A DNA stretch of 64,000 bases from Campylobacter hyointestinalis subsp. hyointestinalis. GTDB lineage: Bacteria > Campylobacterota > Campylobacteria > Campylobacterales > Campylobacteraceae. The position numbers and the translations under genes are program-made. The notes under the pieces were generated by a model. It was not told the DNA's origin and did no database searches. It saw nothing but the letters and a program-made list of their open reading frames with translations. The stretch covers positions 868,001-932,000 of the forward strand of contig NZ_CP053827.1 in the NCBI RefSeq assembly GCF_013372145.1, written 5' to 3'. Positions 37,932-47,572 of this stretch are shown one piece after another (position 1 is the first letter of the stretch; each line of letters begins with the position of its first letter).

Positions 37932-38962
37932 TTAAATTCCCTCAAAGTGTCTAAAACTATCTCTTTAGAGATGTCGTTTTTCATACAAAAATCCCCAATA
38001 CCTTTTGGTAGTATAAATTTGATCTTGCTATTTTGACTTTTTTTATCTAAGAAAAAAGCGTTGTAAAACTCAAACTCATCTTTTATCTCATAAGTCACAG
38101 GAAGTCCAAATTTACAAAGTAATTTTTTTACCGTTTCTAACTCATCTTTTGAGATAAGCCTAAGTTTAAGAGCCAAATGATTTGCCATATTTATACCGAT
38201 CGCGACAGCTTCTCCGTGCAAAAACCCTGTATAATTCGTCTGCATTTCTATAACGTGGGCAAATGTATGACCGTAGTTTAACACCGCTCTTATACCACCC
38301 TCTTTTTCATCTTTTGCTACTACTGCGGCTTTTAAACTTACACATTTTGCTATGACATTTTTTAGGGCTTCATCATCATTAAGATCACTGTTTTGCATAA
38401 AATAAAAAAGATCTTTATCGAACATAACAGCCATTTTTATAGCTTCTGCAACTCCTGCGCTAAACTCCCTAGAAGGCAGTGATTTTAAGAATTTAGTTTC
38501 GCAATAAACAGCGCGCGGTTGATAAAACGTACCGATGAGATTTTTACCGAATTTATTATTTACTCCTGTTTTACCGCCCACGCTAGCATCTACTTGAGCT
38601 AAAAACGTAGTGGGTATATTTATAAATTTGATTCCGCGCTCATAAATGCTTGCTACAAATCCAGTCATATCACTTATAACTCCGCCACCAAGAGCTATTA
38701 ACGTACTATTGCGCTCAAGTTTAGATATGAAAAGTTGCTCTAAAATTTGCTCGATACTAGAAAGATTTTTGTATTGTTCGCCATCAGGCAGAGTAACTAC
38801 AAAAATTTCATCGGCTTTTATCAAATTTAAAATATCTTTAACGTACAGTCCGCCGACTTTTGAGTTTGTTATGATCGCAACTTTACCGCCGATATTAAGG
38901 GCTTTTAGCTCATCTATAAAAACTGGGTAGCTATTTTCTTTTAAATCAATATTGATTTGCAT
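37928..38962 (-). CDS. aroB: 3-dehydroquinate synthase
   Basis: 344 residues; NAD- and zinc-dependent second step of the shikimate pathway. [13 protein letters not shown]-binding [34 protein letters not shown], metal ligands in [22 protein letters not shown] and LHGEAVAIG. Slightly shorter than E. coli AroB (362). Overlaps mscS by 4 bases. Confidence 0.97.
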   Translation of the reverse strand: MQINIDLKENSYPVFIDELKALNIGGKVAIITNSKVGGLYVKDILNLIKADEIFVVTLPDGEQYKNLSSIEQILEQLFISKLERNSTLIALGGGVISDMTGFVASIYERGIKFINIPTTFLAQVDASVGGKTGVNNKFGKNLIGTFYQPRAVYCETKFLKSLPSREFSAGVAEAIKMAVMFDKDLFYFMQNSDLNDDEALKNVIAKCVSLKAAVVAKDEKEGGIRAVLNYGHTFAHVIEMQTNYTGFLHGEAVAIGINMANHLALKLRLISKDELETVKKLLCKFGLPVTYEIKDEFEFYNAFFLDKKSQNSKIKFILPKGIGDFCMKNDISKEIVLDTLREFK

Positions 38963-39055
38963 ATTTTCCTCTTTGTAATTTTTATAATTATTGTATCAAA
39001 ATCACATTAAAACATAGATATCTATTTTAACTAAAATTTATAAACACTATCAGAA

Positions 39056-40294
39056 TTAAGCATTTATAGCATATATTTTTTTTCTCTCGTTTGAGCTTGC
39101 TATGCCTAGCATTTTTCTATATTTTGTTATGGTTCTTCTAACTAGCTTTATATCAAACTCTTTTTCTATAGAGTTTAAAATACTCTCATCGCTTAGCGGT
39201 TTTTGGCGATTCTCGTTTTTTATAAGATTCTTTAAGAATTCTTTTAAGGCAGCGTTTGATATCTCCTCGCTAGCAGCAGCAGCAAAAAAACTCTTAAGCG
39301 GTACAACTCCTCTTTGCGAACTAATAAATTTATTTTGTATGGCGCGACTTATGGTTGAAGGATTTCGCCCAAGGTCATCTGCTATGTCTTTTAGCTTCAT
39401 AGGTTTTATATCGCCACCAAAAAAATAGTCATACTGATACTCTATAATCATAAGTCCTATCTTATAAAGAGTGGATTTTCTCATCTCTAAAGCATCAATC
39501 AAGTCTTTTGCTTCTTTGATTCTAGAAGATACAAAATCACATTTTTCATCTACGCCATCTACATCGATAATTATATCTGGATAATACTCGTCATTTATTT
39601 TAACTTCTATAGATCCATTTATATTATAAACAAAGATATCAGGGATGATCTCTCTTTCATCTTCAAGGTACCCTATGGCAGGCGGATTTTTAAATTTTTT
39701 TATGATCTTTAGTGCCGCTTCATAATTTTTATCTTTTGTATAAGAGCCGATATTTTCCATATCGCAAATGATTGTTTTTGCTAAAGCATAAATTTTTTCA
39801 TCATCACACAATTCTTCAAGTTGAAACAAAAAACTCTCTTTGTAATCTTTAGCACCAACTCCAGTCGGCTCAAGATATGCAAATCTCGCTCTGATACGCT
39901 CTACTTCGTCTATACTAAATTCTTTTAAAATTTTATCGTCCCACTCAAAATACCCTTCGTTGTTTATACATTCGATGATTAAATTTGCTATTTTGCAAGA
40001 CTTCGTAGTTGGAAAAAGTGGAGCATTGATCTGAGAATAAAGCTTTTCATATAAGCTTTCATGGTGTAAAGCTTGGCTTTCTAAGCTTTCATTTGGCGAA
40101 CTTTTATAAAGCTCATTATAAAAGTTTTTAGGAAATCTACTCTTGTTTTGTTCTATACTAGCAAATGGATTATCTTTAATAAACGGCTCCAAAGCCTCTT
40201 TTAGCTCATCAACTGGTGCTTGAAGTATCGGTAACCAACTTCTTAGAGTTTGGTTTAATTTTGCTTTTTGAGTGAGCTTTTGTGTAAGTTTCAT
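39056..40294 (-). CDS. rpoN: RNA polymerase sigma-54 factor
   Basis: 412 residues; directs transcription of middle flagellar genes in Campylobacter. N-terminal activator-interacting region LTQKLTQKAKLNQTLRSWLPIL, core-binding region, helix-turn-helix (DIADDLGRNPSTISRAIQNK) and the RpoN box RRTITKYRKML close to the C terminus. Shares one base with lptB upstream. No flagellar regulator is nearby. Confidence 0.97.
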   Translation of the reverse strand: MKLTQKLTQKAKLNQTLRSWLPILQAPVDELKEALEPFIKDNPFASIEQNKSRFPKNFYNELYKSSPNESLESQALHHESLYEKLYSQINAPLFPTTKSCKIANLIIECINNEGYFEWDDKILKEFSIDEVERIRARFAYLEPTGVGAKDYKESFLFQLEELCDDEKIYALAKTIICDMENIGSYTKDKNYEAALKIIKKFKNPPAIGYLEDEREIIPDIFVYNINGSIEVKINDEYYPDIIIDVDGVDEKCDFVSSRIKEAKDLIDALEMRKSTLYKIGLMIIEYQYDYFFGGDIKPMKLKDIADDLGRNPSTISRAIQNKFISSQRGVVPLKSFFAAAASEEISNAALKEFLKNLIKNENRQKPLSDESILNSIEKEFDIKLVRRTITKYRKMLGIASSNERKKIYAINA

Positions 40295-41022
40295 TAGTCT
40301 AAAAGTTTAAACTCTTCGCCAAGATAGTGAGTTCTGACAAGTTTATTATTTGCGACCTCACTAGAAGTTCCACTAGCAAGCAAGCTTCCACTTTTTATGA
40401 CATACGCTCTATCACAAATAGCCAAAGTCTCCCTAACATTGTGATCTGTGATAAGTATGCCAATTCCTAGCTTCTTTAGATCTTTTATAATGCTTTGGAT
40501 ATCAGCGACTGCGATAGGATCAACTCCTGCAAACGGCTCATCAAGAAGCAAAAACTTAGGCATAATCATAAGACTTCTAGCTATCTCGCAACGCCTTCTT
40601 TCTCCACCACTAAGACTAAGTCCTTTTCTAGCCCTAATGGGCTCTATATTTAACAAATTTAGCATTTCGCCGACTTTATGATGGATCTCTTCTTTATCTT
40701 TATAAAAAATTTCAGCTGCTAAAGTCAAATTTTCTTCTACACTTAGATCCTTAAATATGCTACTTTCTTGCGGAAGATATCCTATGCCTTGTCTAGCTCT
40801 TTTATGCAACGGCGTTTTTGAAATATCCATATCATCAAGATAAATACTCCCGCTAGTTGGTGAAATAAGCCCACATATCATATAAAACGTAGTTGTTTTA
40901 CCAGCGCCGTTTGGACCTAAAAGCCCTACTACTTCTCCGCTTTTTACATTTAGAGAGATATTATTTATAATTTTAGTTTTTTTGATAGTTTTTTCTAAAT
41001 TTTTTACTTCAAGTTTATGCAA
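40294..41022 (-). CDS. lptB: LPS export ABC transporter ATPase
   Basis: 242 residues; ATPase of the LptB2FG complex that drives lipopolysaccharide or lipooligosaccharide toward the outer membrane. Walker A LGPNGAGKTTTFYMI, Q-loop LPQES, signature LSGGERRRCEIAR, Walker B FLLLDEPFAGVDP, H-loop ITDHNV. Overlaps tsaE by 8 bases, and its GAGGTGAG ribosome site lies in the tsaE end. Confidence 0.95.
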   Translation of the reverse strand: MHKLEVKNLEKTIKKTKIINNISLNVKSGEVVGLLGPNGAGKTTTFYMICGLISPTSGSIYLDDMDISKTPLHKRARQGIGYLPQESSIFKDLSVEENLTLAAEIFYKDKEEIHHKVGEMLNLLNIEPIRARKGLSLSGGERRRCEIARSLMIMPKFLLLDEPFAGVDPIAVADIQSIIKDLKKLGIGILITDHNVRETLAICDRAYVIKSGSLLASGTSSEVANNKLVRTHYLGEEFKLLD

Positions 41023-41431
41023 AGCTCACCTCGTAAATTCTTTTATTTTCTTTAGCCGTGATATCTACTATACACACGTCGATACCGTATTTTTTAAGCA
41101 AACGTACCAAATTTTCATCACCCCATTCAACTATATGAAGCCCATCTTCAAATAAATTTTCAAACAAACCATTTGCTTTTAGACCTTCAAAACCGTTTTG
41201 ATATATGTCGTAATGATATATATTTTCATAATTTTGCATTATGCTAAATGTAGGCGAAGTCACGTTTGCTTTAATACCAAAAGATGCGACTATAGCTTTT
41301 GTAAGTGTAGTTTTACCGCTTGCAAGGTCTCCTCTAAGCACGATAACGCCAGTTTTAGGAAGCTTTTGTACTATAGCATCTAACTCATCAAGCCCAAGCT
41401 CAAATACACTTTGCATATTTTTCTTGCTCAC
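41015..41431 (-). CDS. tsaE: tRNA t6A biosynthesis ATPase TsaE
   Basis: 138 residues; ATPase partner of TsaB/TsaD in making t6A37, the substrate of the MtaB encoded 4 kb away. P-loop LRGDLASGKTTLTKAI near residue 35 and the following SPTFSIMQNYE. GTG start at 41431 lies inside the S4-protein gene (32-base overlap); ATG at 41416 is an alternative. Confidence 0.93.
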   Translation of the reverse strand: MSKKNMQSVFELGLDELDAIVQKLPKTGVIVLRGDLASGKTTLTKAIVASFGIKANVTSPTFSIMQNYENIYHYDIYQNGFEGLKANGLFENLFEDGLHIVEWGDENLVRLLKKYGIDVCIVDITAKENKRIYEVSFA

Positions 41432-41645
41432 TTTTTGGTACGGTTTTTAAATTCGGTATCCCTACGACTTCGTAATTTACGACTCTAGTAAGAAAAGTTA
41501 TGGTTATCTTATCCCCTACTTTTACCTCTTTGCTAGGTTTGGCAACGACTCCATTTACTGATACGACGCCACTTTTGCACATATCTTCGCTTATGGCTCT
41601 TCGTTTTGTGATATTTACGGTATTTAAAAATTTATCTATTCTCAT
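41400..41645 (-). CDS. S4-domain RNA-binding protein (Hsp15/RlbA-like)
   Basis: 81 residues consisting of one S4 fold: MRIDKFLNTVNITKRRAISEDMCKSGVVSVNG at the N terminus followed by SKEVKVGDKI. Such proteins bind rRNA or stalled ribosomes. First gene of the leftward S4-tsaE-lptB-rpoN operon, an arrangement conserved in Campylobacter. Confidence 0.88.
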   Translation of the reverse strand: MRIDKFLNTVNITKRRAISEDMCKSGVVSVNGVVAKPSKEVKVGDKITITFLTRVVNYEVVGIPNLKTVPKSEQEKYAKCI

Positions 41646-41744
41646 AAGATTTATTTTAGCTAAATTTGGCTGAATTTTTTATTGATAGTGTGGGGATTTT
41701 AGTAATTTTAAAGATCAAATTATAGTGGTAAAAAGTAAGTCTAA

Positions 41745-41773
41745 GCAAAAAGATCCCCTCTTAAAGAAGGGAT
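41745..41773 (-). terminator. Terminator of the HU gene
   Basis: Read leftward: 8-bp stem ATCCCTTC / GAGGGGAT (one wobble) with TTTAA loop (41753-41773), followed by CTTTTTGC. Lies 12 bases after the stop codon. Confidence 0.8.
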
Positions 41774-41784
41774 TAAAAATCGGA

Positions 41785-42099
41785 TTATTTCTTTTTAGAT
41801 GCGCATTTTGAACTACCGCAGCTAACTTTAGCTACTGCATCTTTAAGGTTTTTTCCTACTTTGAATTTAACAGCTTTTTTAGCTGGAACTTTGATCTCTT
41901 TGCCTGTACTAGGAACTTTTGCTGTTCTAGCAGCGCGTTCAGTTATACCAAAAGTACCAAAACCAACAAAAGTTATACTATCACCTTTAGTTAGTACTTC
42001 ACTAATGCTTTCTAAAAAGCCATCAAGTGCAAGTTCAGTATCTTTTTTTGTAAGACCAGCTTTAGAAGCGACCAAACCAACGAATTCTGCTTTTGTCAT
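41785..42099 (-). CDS. hup: HU-family DNA-binding protein
   Basis: 104 residues; nucleoid protein that bends and compacts DNA. MTKAEFVGLVASKAGLTKKD, FVGFGTFGITERAARTAKVPSTGKEIKVPAKKAVKF is the classic HU core with DNA-binding arm. The last ten residues are an unusual tail, CGSSKCASKKK, with two cysteines and a lysine cluster. Own promoter (TAGAAT) and strong AAAGGA ribosome site. Confidence 0.96.
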   Translation of the reverse strand: MTKAEFVGLVASKAGLTKKDTELALDGFLESISEVLTKGDSITFVGFGTFGITERAARTAKVPSTGKEIKVPAKKAVKFKVGKNLKDAVAKVSCGSSKCASKKK

Positions 42100-42132
42100 T
42101 TTAAATTCCTTTGATTAAAAATTGTAGCTAGT

Positions 42133-42138
42133 ATTCTA
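42133..42138 (-). promoter_or_regulatory. hup promoter -10
   Basis: On the minus strand TAGAAT preceded by AGTG, 34 bases before the hup ATG. Confidence 0.5.
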
Positions 42139-42198
42139 CACTATTTTTCAACCAAATTCAAGTATTTAGGCAGTTTTTGAGCACAAATCAGTTAAAAA

Positions 42199-43218
42199 CT
42201 AATTTTTTATATTAAATTGTAACACTTCGGCTATAATTTTCTCAGCACCACCCTCTAAAATCGTATTTTTAAGAGAATTAGAAATAAAGTTTATATCAGT
42301 TTGAAATATAATATTAAGTATATGTTCGCTATTTGCATCTTTTTGTTCGCAAATAGTAGCCAGCTTTTTATCTTGTAAAAACTTAGCGTTAAAAAACTGA
42401 TGATTTTTAGCAGCGTATGGAAACGGTATAAAAATGCTAGGAAGCGCGTTGGCTGCTAATTCCCAAAGAGTGCTTGCCCCTGCTCTACTTACGCAAATAT
42501 CTGCTTTAGACATAAAGCACTCAATATTTGGACTAAATTTAAAAAGCTCCACTTTAATACCTAAATTTTCATAAGATTTTTGCAGGCTATCAAAATCTTT
42601 TTCTCCACATTGATGGATGATGTTGATATTTTTTTGATCTAATCTCGGCGCCAAACTTAAAGCTAGTGAATTTATAAAACTAGCTCCTTGCGAACCGCCT
42701 AAAAAAATTACCGTTTTTAAATCATTTCTTACCCTAGAAACCGCGAAAAATTTCTTATCCACCGGATAATCATAAGGGTTATTTCCATACGAACTAAAAA
42801 ATTTCGTACAAAACGGCTTTAAAATTTGATTTAGTCTTCCGCAAATAGCATTTTGTTCATGTATAAAAAACTTTTTTCTAAAAAATAGAGCGGCAAATGA
42901 AGCAGGAGCAGAGCTGTATCCACCAACACTAATCACCAAATTTATATTATGTTTTTTAAAAATTTGACCACATTTTATTGATAATTTTAGTATATTTAGC
43001 AAGCTAGTTAACTTGCTTATGCCTTTTTTATTTACTACGCCACTACTTGATAAAAAGTACTTAAATTTAAAAATATTGTCATTTTCAAACCACATCTTAT
43101 CTTGACCTCTTGATGAGCCTATAAATACTGTTTGAAAACCCCTATTATGTAGTTCTATAGCCAAAGTCTTTGCTATAGCTAGATGACCGCCCGTGCCTCC
43201 GCCTGTGATCGCTATCAT
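42199..43218 (-). CDS. murG: UDP-GlcNAc:lipid I transferase MurG
   Basis: 339-residue peripheral membrane GT28 enzyme that makes lipid II. N-terminal ITGGGTGGHLAIAKTLA, middle FLGGSQGASFIN, and the donor-binding SRAGASTLWELAANALPSIFIPFPYAAKNHQ. Overlaps ftsW by 4 bases, which fits a shared role in septal peptidoglycan. Confidence 0.97.
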   Translation of the reverse strand: MIAITGGGTGGHLAIAKTLAIELHNRGFQTVFIGSSRGQDKMWFENDNIFKFKYFLSSSGVVNKKGISKLTSLLNILKLSIKCGQIFKKHNINLVISVGGYSSAPASFAALFFRKKFFIHEQNAICGRLNQILKPFCTKFFSSYGNNPYDYPVDKKFFAVSRVRNDLKTVIFLGGSQGASFINSLALSLAPRLDQKNINIIHQCGEKDFDSLQKSYENLGIKVELFKFSPNIECFMSKADICVSRAGASTLWELAANALPSIFIPFPYAAKNHQFFNAKFLQDKKLATICEQKDANSEHILNIIFQTDINFISNSLKNTILEGGAEKIIAEVLQFNIKN

Positions 43219-44399
43219 GATAAATCCGCCTTTTTACTGATCATTAAAACCATTCCTATGCCGACGCATAGCGCTAAAACAGAACTTCCTCCATAGCTCA
43301 AAAACGGTACTGCAATACCTTTTATAGGTGTGATAGAAGTAATACCATAAGCGTTCATCAAAAACGCTAGCGTGATGATAGAGCCAACACCAAGAGCAAA
43401 CAGATGATAAACTTTATTTTCACTTCTGGATGAAACTCTAAATATCCTATAAATGATATAAATCATAAGATAAGTTATAGCTAAAATTCCCACAAAGCCT
43501 ATCTCTTCTGCGATACCTGCTAAAACAAAGTCTGTATGCACTTCACTCAAAAAACCGAGTTTAAACGTACCATTTCCAAGTCCAACGCCAAAAAAACCAC
43601 CGTGATATATGGCATTTAAAGAGTGGGTTATCTGATAAGGCTCCTCAGCGTCACTTATCCGCATAAACTCAGCAATATTGCTAGGCAAGATAGATAGTAT
43701 AAAGTCTTGATTTGTCACCCACCATGACTGAAAACGCCTGATTCTGTGAGGTTGAGATATGATAGCAAGAACTACAAGTATGATACCAACTACGCCTATA
43801 GTTCCAAAAAACTTTTTGCTAGTCCCAGCAAACGTGGCTAGTATCATCAAAACTAGAGTTAAAACGACGACTTGTCCTAGATCTTTTTGTAATATAGCTA
43901 TCAAAAATACGGCCATACCAAAAAGTATAAAATACGGAAAAAGTATCTTAAACTCATCTTTAAGACGTTTTTTATTGTTATCTATTTTTCTAGTAAAACT
44001 CCAAGCTAGAAAAAATACAAAGCCTATCTTGAAAAACTCAACCGGAGATAAAGATATGCCCCCAAGCCTTATCCACCTCTTTGCTCCACCAGTTACAGGC
44101 ACTATAGAAGCTGGCAAAAACTGCATAATAATCATAAGTAAAAATGAGCTAAAAAATATAAAAAACCCTATGACTTCAAAAGTACTTAAATTTCCAAGTA
44201 TGATTCTATTTGGATTTAATCTTGATATAAACCAAATGATAAAAATTCCCAACATTCCAACTATTAGTTGCCTTATAAAAAAGTGGTAACTCGCATAATC
44301 TAAATATAAAACCGTAAATGCAGACAAAGAAAGCGAAAATACAATCCCGATTGCGATTAGAGCACTGATAGCATAAAATAATTTTATATCGGCGAACAA
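43215..44399 (-). CDS. ftsW: FtsW-type SEDS peptidoglycan polymerase
   Basis: 394 residues, about ten membrane helices. SEDS hallmarks: FPASIVPVTGGAKRWIRLGGISLSP-like loop, the conserved GVGLGNGTFKLGFLSEVHTDFVLAGIAEEIG loop, and the terminal PFLSYGGSSVLALCVGIGM. FtsW is preferred over RodA because murG follows directly; the two are hard to tell apart by sequence alone. Confidence 0.9.
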   Translation of the reverse strand: MFADIKLFYAISALIAIGIVFSLSLSAFTVLYLDYASYHFFIRQLIVGMLGIFIIWFISRLNPNRIILGNLSTFEVIGFFIFFSSFLLMIIMQFLPASIVPVTGGAKRWIRLGGISLSPVEFFKIGFVFFLAWSFTRKIDNNKKRLKDEFKILFPYFILFGMAVFLIAILQKDLGQVVVLTLVLMILATFAGTSKKFFGTIGVVGIILVVLAIISQPHRIRRFQSWWVTNQDFILSILPSNIAEFMRISDAEEPYQITHSLNAIYHGGFFGVGLGNGTFKLGFLSEVHTDFVLAGIAEEIGFVGILAITYLMIYIIYRIFRVSSRSENKVYHLFALGVGSIITLAFLMNAYGITSITPIKGIAVPFLSYGGSSVLALCVGIGMVLMISKKADLS

Positions 44400-44460
44400 A
44401 TTTGTCCTTATTTAAATTTAGGGATAGATTATACTCTGATTTGGCTTTAAAATGAATAAA

Positions 44461-45525
44461 TCAGCGATCATTTAGATCCTCGGCTACTTTAGCAGCAAGC
44501 TTGAGTTTATCGCTATCAAAGTGAGTATATATCCTAGAAGTATTTAAGCTAGCGTGACCAAGAGCTTCTTGAACCAAAACAAGATCTTTCTGTTTTTTGT
44601 AGAGCATAGTAGCAAATGTGTGGCGAAGCATATGGGCGCCGTTTTTTTCTTTGCGGATTCCTGCTTTAAAAAGTATCTGCTCGACTATACGACTTATATA
44701 AGCTTGCGTGAGCTTAGTGCCTTTTTTATTTACAAAAAGATATCCGTCTTGATTTATGTAATTTATAGCTATATTTTGGAGATGTTCTTCTATGAGATGT
44801 TTTTTTATCATAACTACGCGGTATTTATTTCCTTTACCACGTATTCTTATGATAAATAGATCGCCATCTTCACTAAGATCTTTTCTTTTTAAATTCAGAG
44901 CCTCGCTTACACGAATTCCCGTAAAAATAATAAGTTTTATGATAAGTTTATTTCTGTTCCCATTTTGCTTAAAATCAGCTTCATCTATGGCTTTTAAAAA
45001 CTCTTTTACTTCATCTTCACTCATAAACTCAGGCAGTTTTTGCCCTTTGTTTCCGGTGATCCCACCCCAATTTTTAAGCTCAATATCAAAAAGATGGGCT
45101 TTACCATCTTCTTCGTTTTGTTTTTCTATAAACTCAAAAAAGTTTATCACGGCGATCCGGTAGTTTTTCTTTGTGGCGTCACTGAGATTTCCAGTAGTAC
45201 TTGCTAAAACTTCACTTATTAGCTCTTCATCGATCGAGGCAAGGCTTGTTAATTCATAAAATTTAAGTACTTCATAAATCTTTTTTAATGGATTAAAATA
45301 CGTATTTATACCAGTAAGTCCTGCGTTTCTAGCCTTTTTTGCTAGACCATCAAGTTCATCTATGTTTTTTACACCTTTTGTAAGTGCAAAATTTACTGCA
45401 GCAAGAGCGGAGCCATCTTGAAGCTCTTTGTTTGAGAGTGAGTTTAGCTTATATTTGACAAAACGAGTCAGCCAAAACAAAAATGAGCTTTCAAAACTCT
45501 CTTTACAGTCTAATTTGTATTTCAT
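44461..45525 (-). CDS. xerH: XerH-type tyrosine recombinase
   Basis: 354 residues; resolves chromosome dimers at a single dif-type site, replacing XerC/XerD in epsilonproteobacteria. N-terminal SAM-like core-binding domain (about 60-150), then catalytic residues: Arg in FTGIRVSEALNL, HMLRHTFATMLY (His-x-x-Arg), His in LGHASLNTS and nucleophile Tyr in RIYTHF. Monocistronic. I could not identify the dif site with confidence. Confidence 0.93.
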   Translation of the reverse strand: MKYKLDCKESFESSFLFWLTRFVKYKLNSLSNKELQDGSALAAVNFALTKGVKNIDELDGLAKKARNAGLTGINTYFNPLKKIYEVLKFYELTSLASIDEELISEVLASTTGNLSDATKKNYRIAVINFFEFIEKQNEEDGKAHLFDIELKNWGGITGNKGQKLPEFMSEDEVKEFLKAIDEADFKQNGNRNKLIIKLIIFTGIRVSEALNLKRKDLSEDGDLFIIRIRGKGNKYRVVMIKKHLIEEHLQNIAINYINQDGYLFVNKKGTKLTQAYISRIVEQILFKAGIRKEKNGAHMLRHTFATMLYKKQKDLVLVQEALGHASLNTSRIYTHFDSDKLKLAAKVAEDLNDR

Positions 45526-45588
45526 ATGTACTAAATTTACTCCAAATTTATGCTAAAAACTCATTTAAGTTTATGCCAAGTTTAAGAT

Positions 45589-45616
45589 AAAAATAGCCTA
45601 TATTTAGACTATTTTT
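45589..45616 (-). terminator. Bidirectional hairpin downstream of argG
   Basis: 8-bp stem AAAAATAG / CTATTTTT, one mismatch, then CTA/TAG and a 4-base loop. T-rich on both strands; read leftward it lies between the argG stop and the xerH start. Confidence 0.6.
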
Positions 45617-45682
45617 ATTTAAACTTTATAAAACGTTTTTAAATTTTAATACAAATTTTAACAAGCAAATAATTATTTCAGA

Positions 45683-46921
45683 TTATTTGCTTTTTTGCCA
45701 AAATTTACGTCCATTTTTTCCAGCGATTATAAAGCGTAAAGCGTTAAGTTTTATAAATCCATTCGCGTCTTTTTGGTCATAAACGCTATCTTCTTCAAAC
45801 GTGCAGTAGGCTTCATTAAATAGATTATCGGTCTTACTATCTCTACCGATCACCATAACATTGCCTTTATAAAGCTCAACCCTAACACTGCCATTTACGT
45901 TCTTTTGGCTCTCATCTATCGCAGCTTGAAGCATTTTACGCTCAGGCGAAAACCAGTATCCATTATATACTAAACTAGCATATTTTGGCATAAGTTCGTC
46001 TTTTAGATGTGCTGCTTCTCTATCCATAGTAATGCTCTCTATGGCTCTATGAGCTTTTAGCATTATAGTGCCTCCTGGGGTTTCATAACAACCTCTACTT
46101 TTCATACCTACATAGCGATTTTCTACGATATCAAGGCGTCCGATCCCGTGTTTTGCGCCTAGTCGATTTAACTCTGTTAAAATTTCATATGGCTTCATGA
46201 TTTTGCCATTTATCGCAATGGGATCTCCATTTTTATATTCTATTTCGATGATTTCGCTCGTTTCAGGAGCATTTTTTGGACTGACACTCCATCTCCACAT
46301 ATCTTCTTCGGGAGCGTGATTTGGATCTTCTAAAACAAGTCCTTCATAAGATATATGAAGTAAATTTGCGTCCATAGAGTATGGAGATTTACCTTTTTTC
46401 TTGCTTATATCAATGCCATTTTTCTCTGCATACGCTAGAAGTTTTTCACGGCTATTTAGATCCCACTCTCTCCAAGGAGCGATAACTTTGATATTTGGAT
46501 TTAGGGCGTAAGCTCCTATCTCAAAACGAACTTGATCATTTCCCTTACCAGTAGCACCATGACTTACACAGTCTGCTTTTGTGGCAGCAGCTATCTCGAC
46601 AAGACGTTTTGCGATAAGAGGACGAGCGATAGATGTGCCTAAAAGATACTCGCCCTCATATATAGCATTTGCTCTAAACATAGGAAATACGAAGTCTCTT
46701 ACAAACTCTTCACGTAAATCCTCTATAAAGATATTTTCAGGTTTTATACCTAAACTTATAGCTTTTTTGCGAGCTGGCTCGACCTCTTCTCCTTGACCGA
46801 TATCGGCTGTGAAAGTCACAACTTCACATTTATACTCGTCTTGTAGCCATTTTAAAATGATACTTGTATCAAGTCCGCCGCTATAAGCCAAAACAACTTT
46901 TTTAACATCCTTCTTTTGCAT
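45683..46921 (-). CDS. argG: Argininosuccinate synthase
   Basis: 412 residues; joins citrulline and aspartate in arginine synthesis. ATP-binding [16 protein letters not shown], citrulline-binding [30 protein letters not shown] and the terminal [20 protein letters not shown]. Standard length. The last codons form one arm of a 9-bp hairpin GCAAATAAT / ATTATTTGC. Single gene. Confidence 0.98.
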   Translation of the reverse strand: MQKKDVKKVVLAYSGGLDTSIILKWLQDEYKCEVVTFTADIGQGEEVEPARKKAISLGIKPENIFIEDLREEFVRDFVFPMFRANAIYEGEYLLGTSIARPLIAKRLVEIAAATKADCVSHGATGKGNDQVRFEIGAYALNPNIKVIAPWREWDLNSREKLLAYAEKNGIDISKKKGKSPYSMDANLLHISYEGLVLEDPNHAPEEDMWRWSVSPKNAPETSEIIEIEYKNGDPIAINGKIMKPYEILTELNRLGAKHGIGRLDIVENRYVGMKSRGCYETPGGTIMLKAHRAIESITMDREAAHLKDELMPKYASLVYNGYWFSPERKMLQAAIDESQKNVNGSVRVELYKGNVMVIGRDSKTDNLFNEAYCTFEEDSVYDQKDANGFIKLNALRFIIAGKNGRKFWQKSK

Positions 46922-46987
46922 CTACTGACCTTTGTGTAAAATTTCTAAAAATTGTAGCTAAAAATTTATAAAGGCGAAATAAAAAAT

Positions 46988-47572
46988 TTAAAAAATACTT
47001 AATATTTGAAATTCATTTATAAGCTTATCAAGTGGAATTTTATCGCCGAAAATAGCATAAATTTCCATAGATACTATAAAGACTAAAGTCGGCAAAAGCA
47101 CCGTTCTTTCAAAAGCTGAATTTGTATAAAATCTAAATTCCACAGGCAACAAAGCAAAAACTTTGCCTTTAAAAAATGGATAAAACGCATCTTTTATACC
47201 GCTTTTTGTAAGTGCGTCTCCTAAAATATGTAAAAAATATCCTATTATAAATCCAGCTCCGGCGACTGCTAAATTTAAATTTTTAGGTAAAAATAGTAGA
47301 AAAACTAGAGTAAAAATAGTCGGAATTATAAAAAAATGCGTAACACCTCTGTGTCCAAACACAGCTTTTATCAAATTCGATACACCAGTAAATTTACGGC
47401 CTATTTTTGAGCTTGGCTCATCTATATCAGGAAATAATGAACCTAAAAAAACGCTAGCCATAAAAATCCCAAGAAGTTCCCTATCTATCTCAAAATCAAG
47501 TGCAAAACTAGCTAAACTAATAGGTGCTAAAGCTACGCAAAGAGCGAAACTAACGTGAGTTTTTGCTATCAT
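46988..47572 (-). CDS. YdjM/DUF457-like membrane metal-dependent hydrolase
   Basis: 194 residues with about five membrane helices. Family pattern of polar metal-binding residues: KTHVSFAL near the start, LGSLFPDIDEPSSKIGRKF near 50, FGHRGVTHFFIIP near 75 and GYFLHILGDALTKSG near 115. Role unknown, possibly phospholipid-related hydrolysis. Overlaps mltG by 4 bases. Confidence 0.82.
   Translation of the reverse strand: MIAKTHVSFALCVALAPISLASFALDFEIDRELLGIFMASVFLGSLFPDIDEPSSKIGRKFTGVSNLIKAVFGHRGVTHFFIIPTIFTLVFLLFLPKNLNLAVAGAGFIIGYFLHILGDALTKSGIKDAFYPFFKGKVFALLPVEFRFYTNSAFERTVLLPTLVFIVSMEIYAIFGDKIPLDKLINEFQILSIF

Noticed and set aside
45526-45588. TTTATGC(T/C)AA repeats upstream of xerH as a possible dif site
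   Set aside because: Only about 10 bases repeat and there is no clear XerH-type inverted arm pair; I cannot recall the consensus well enough to claim it.
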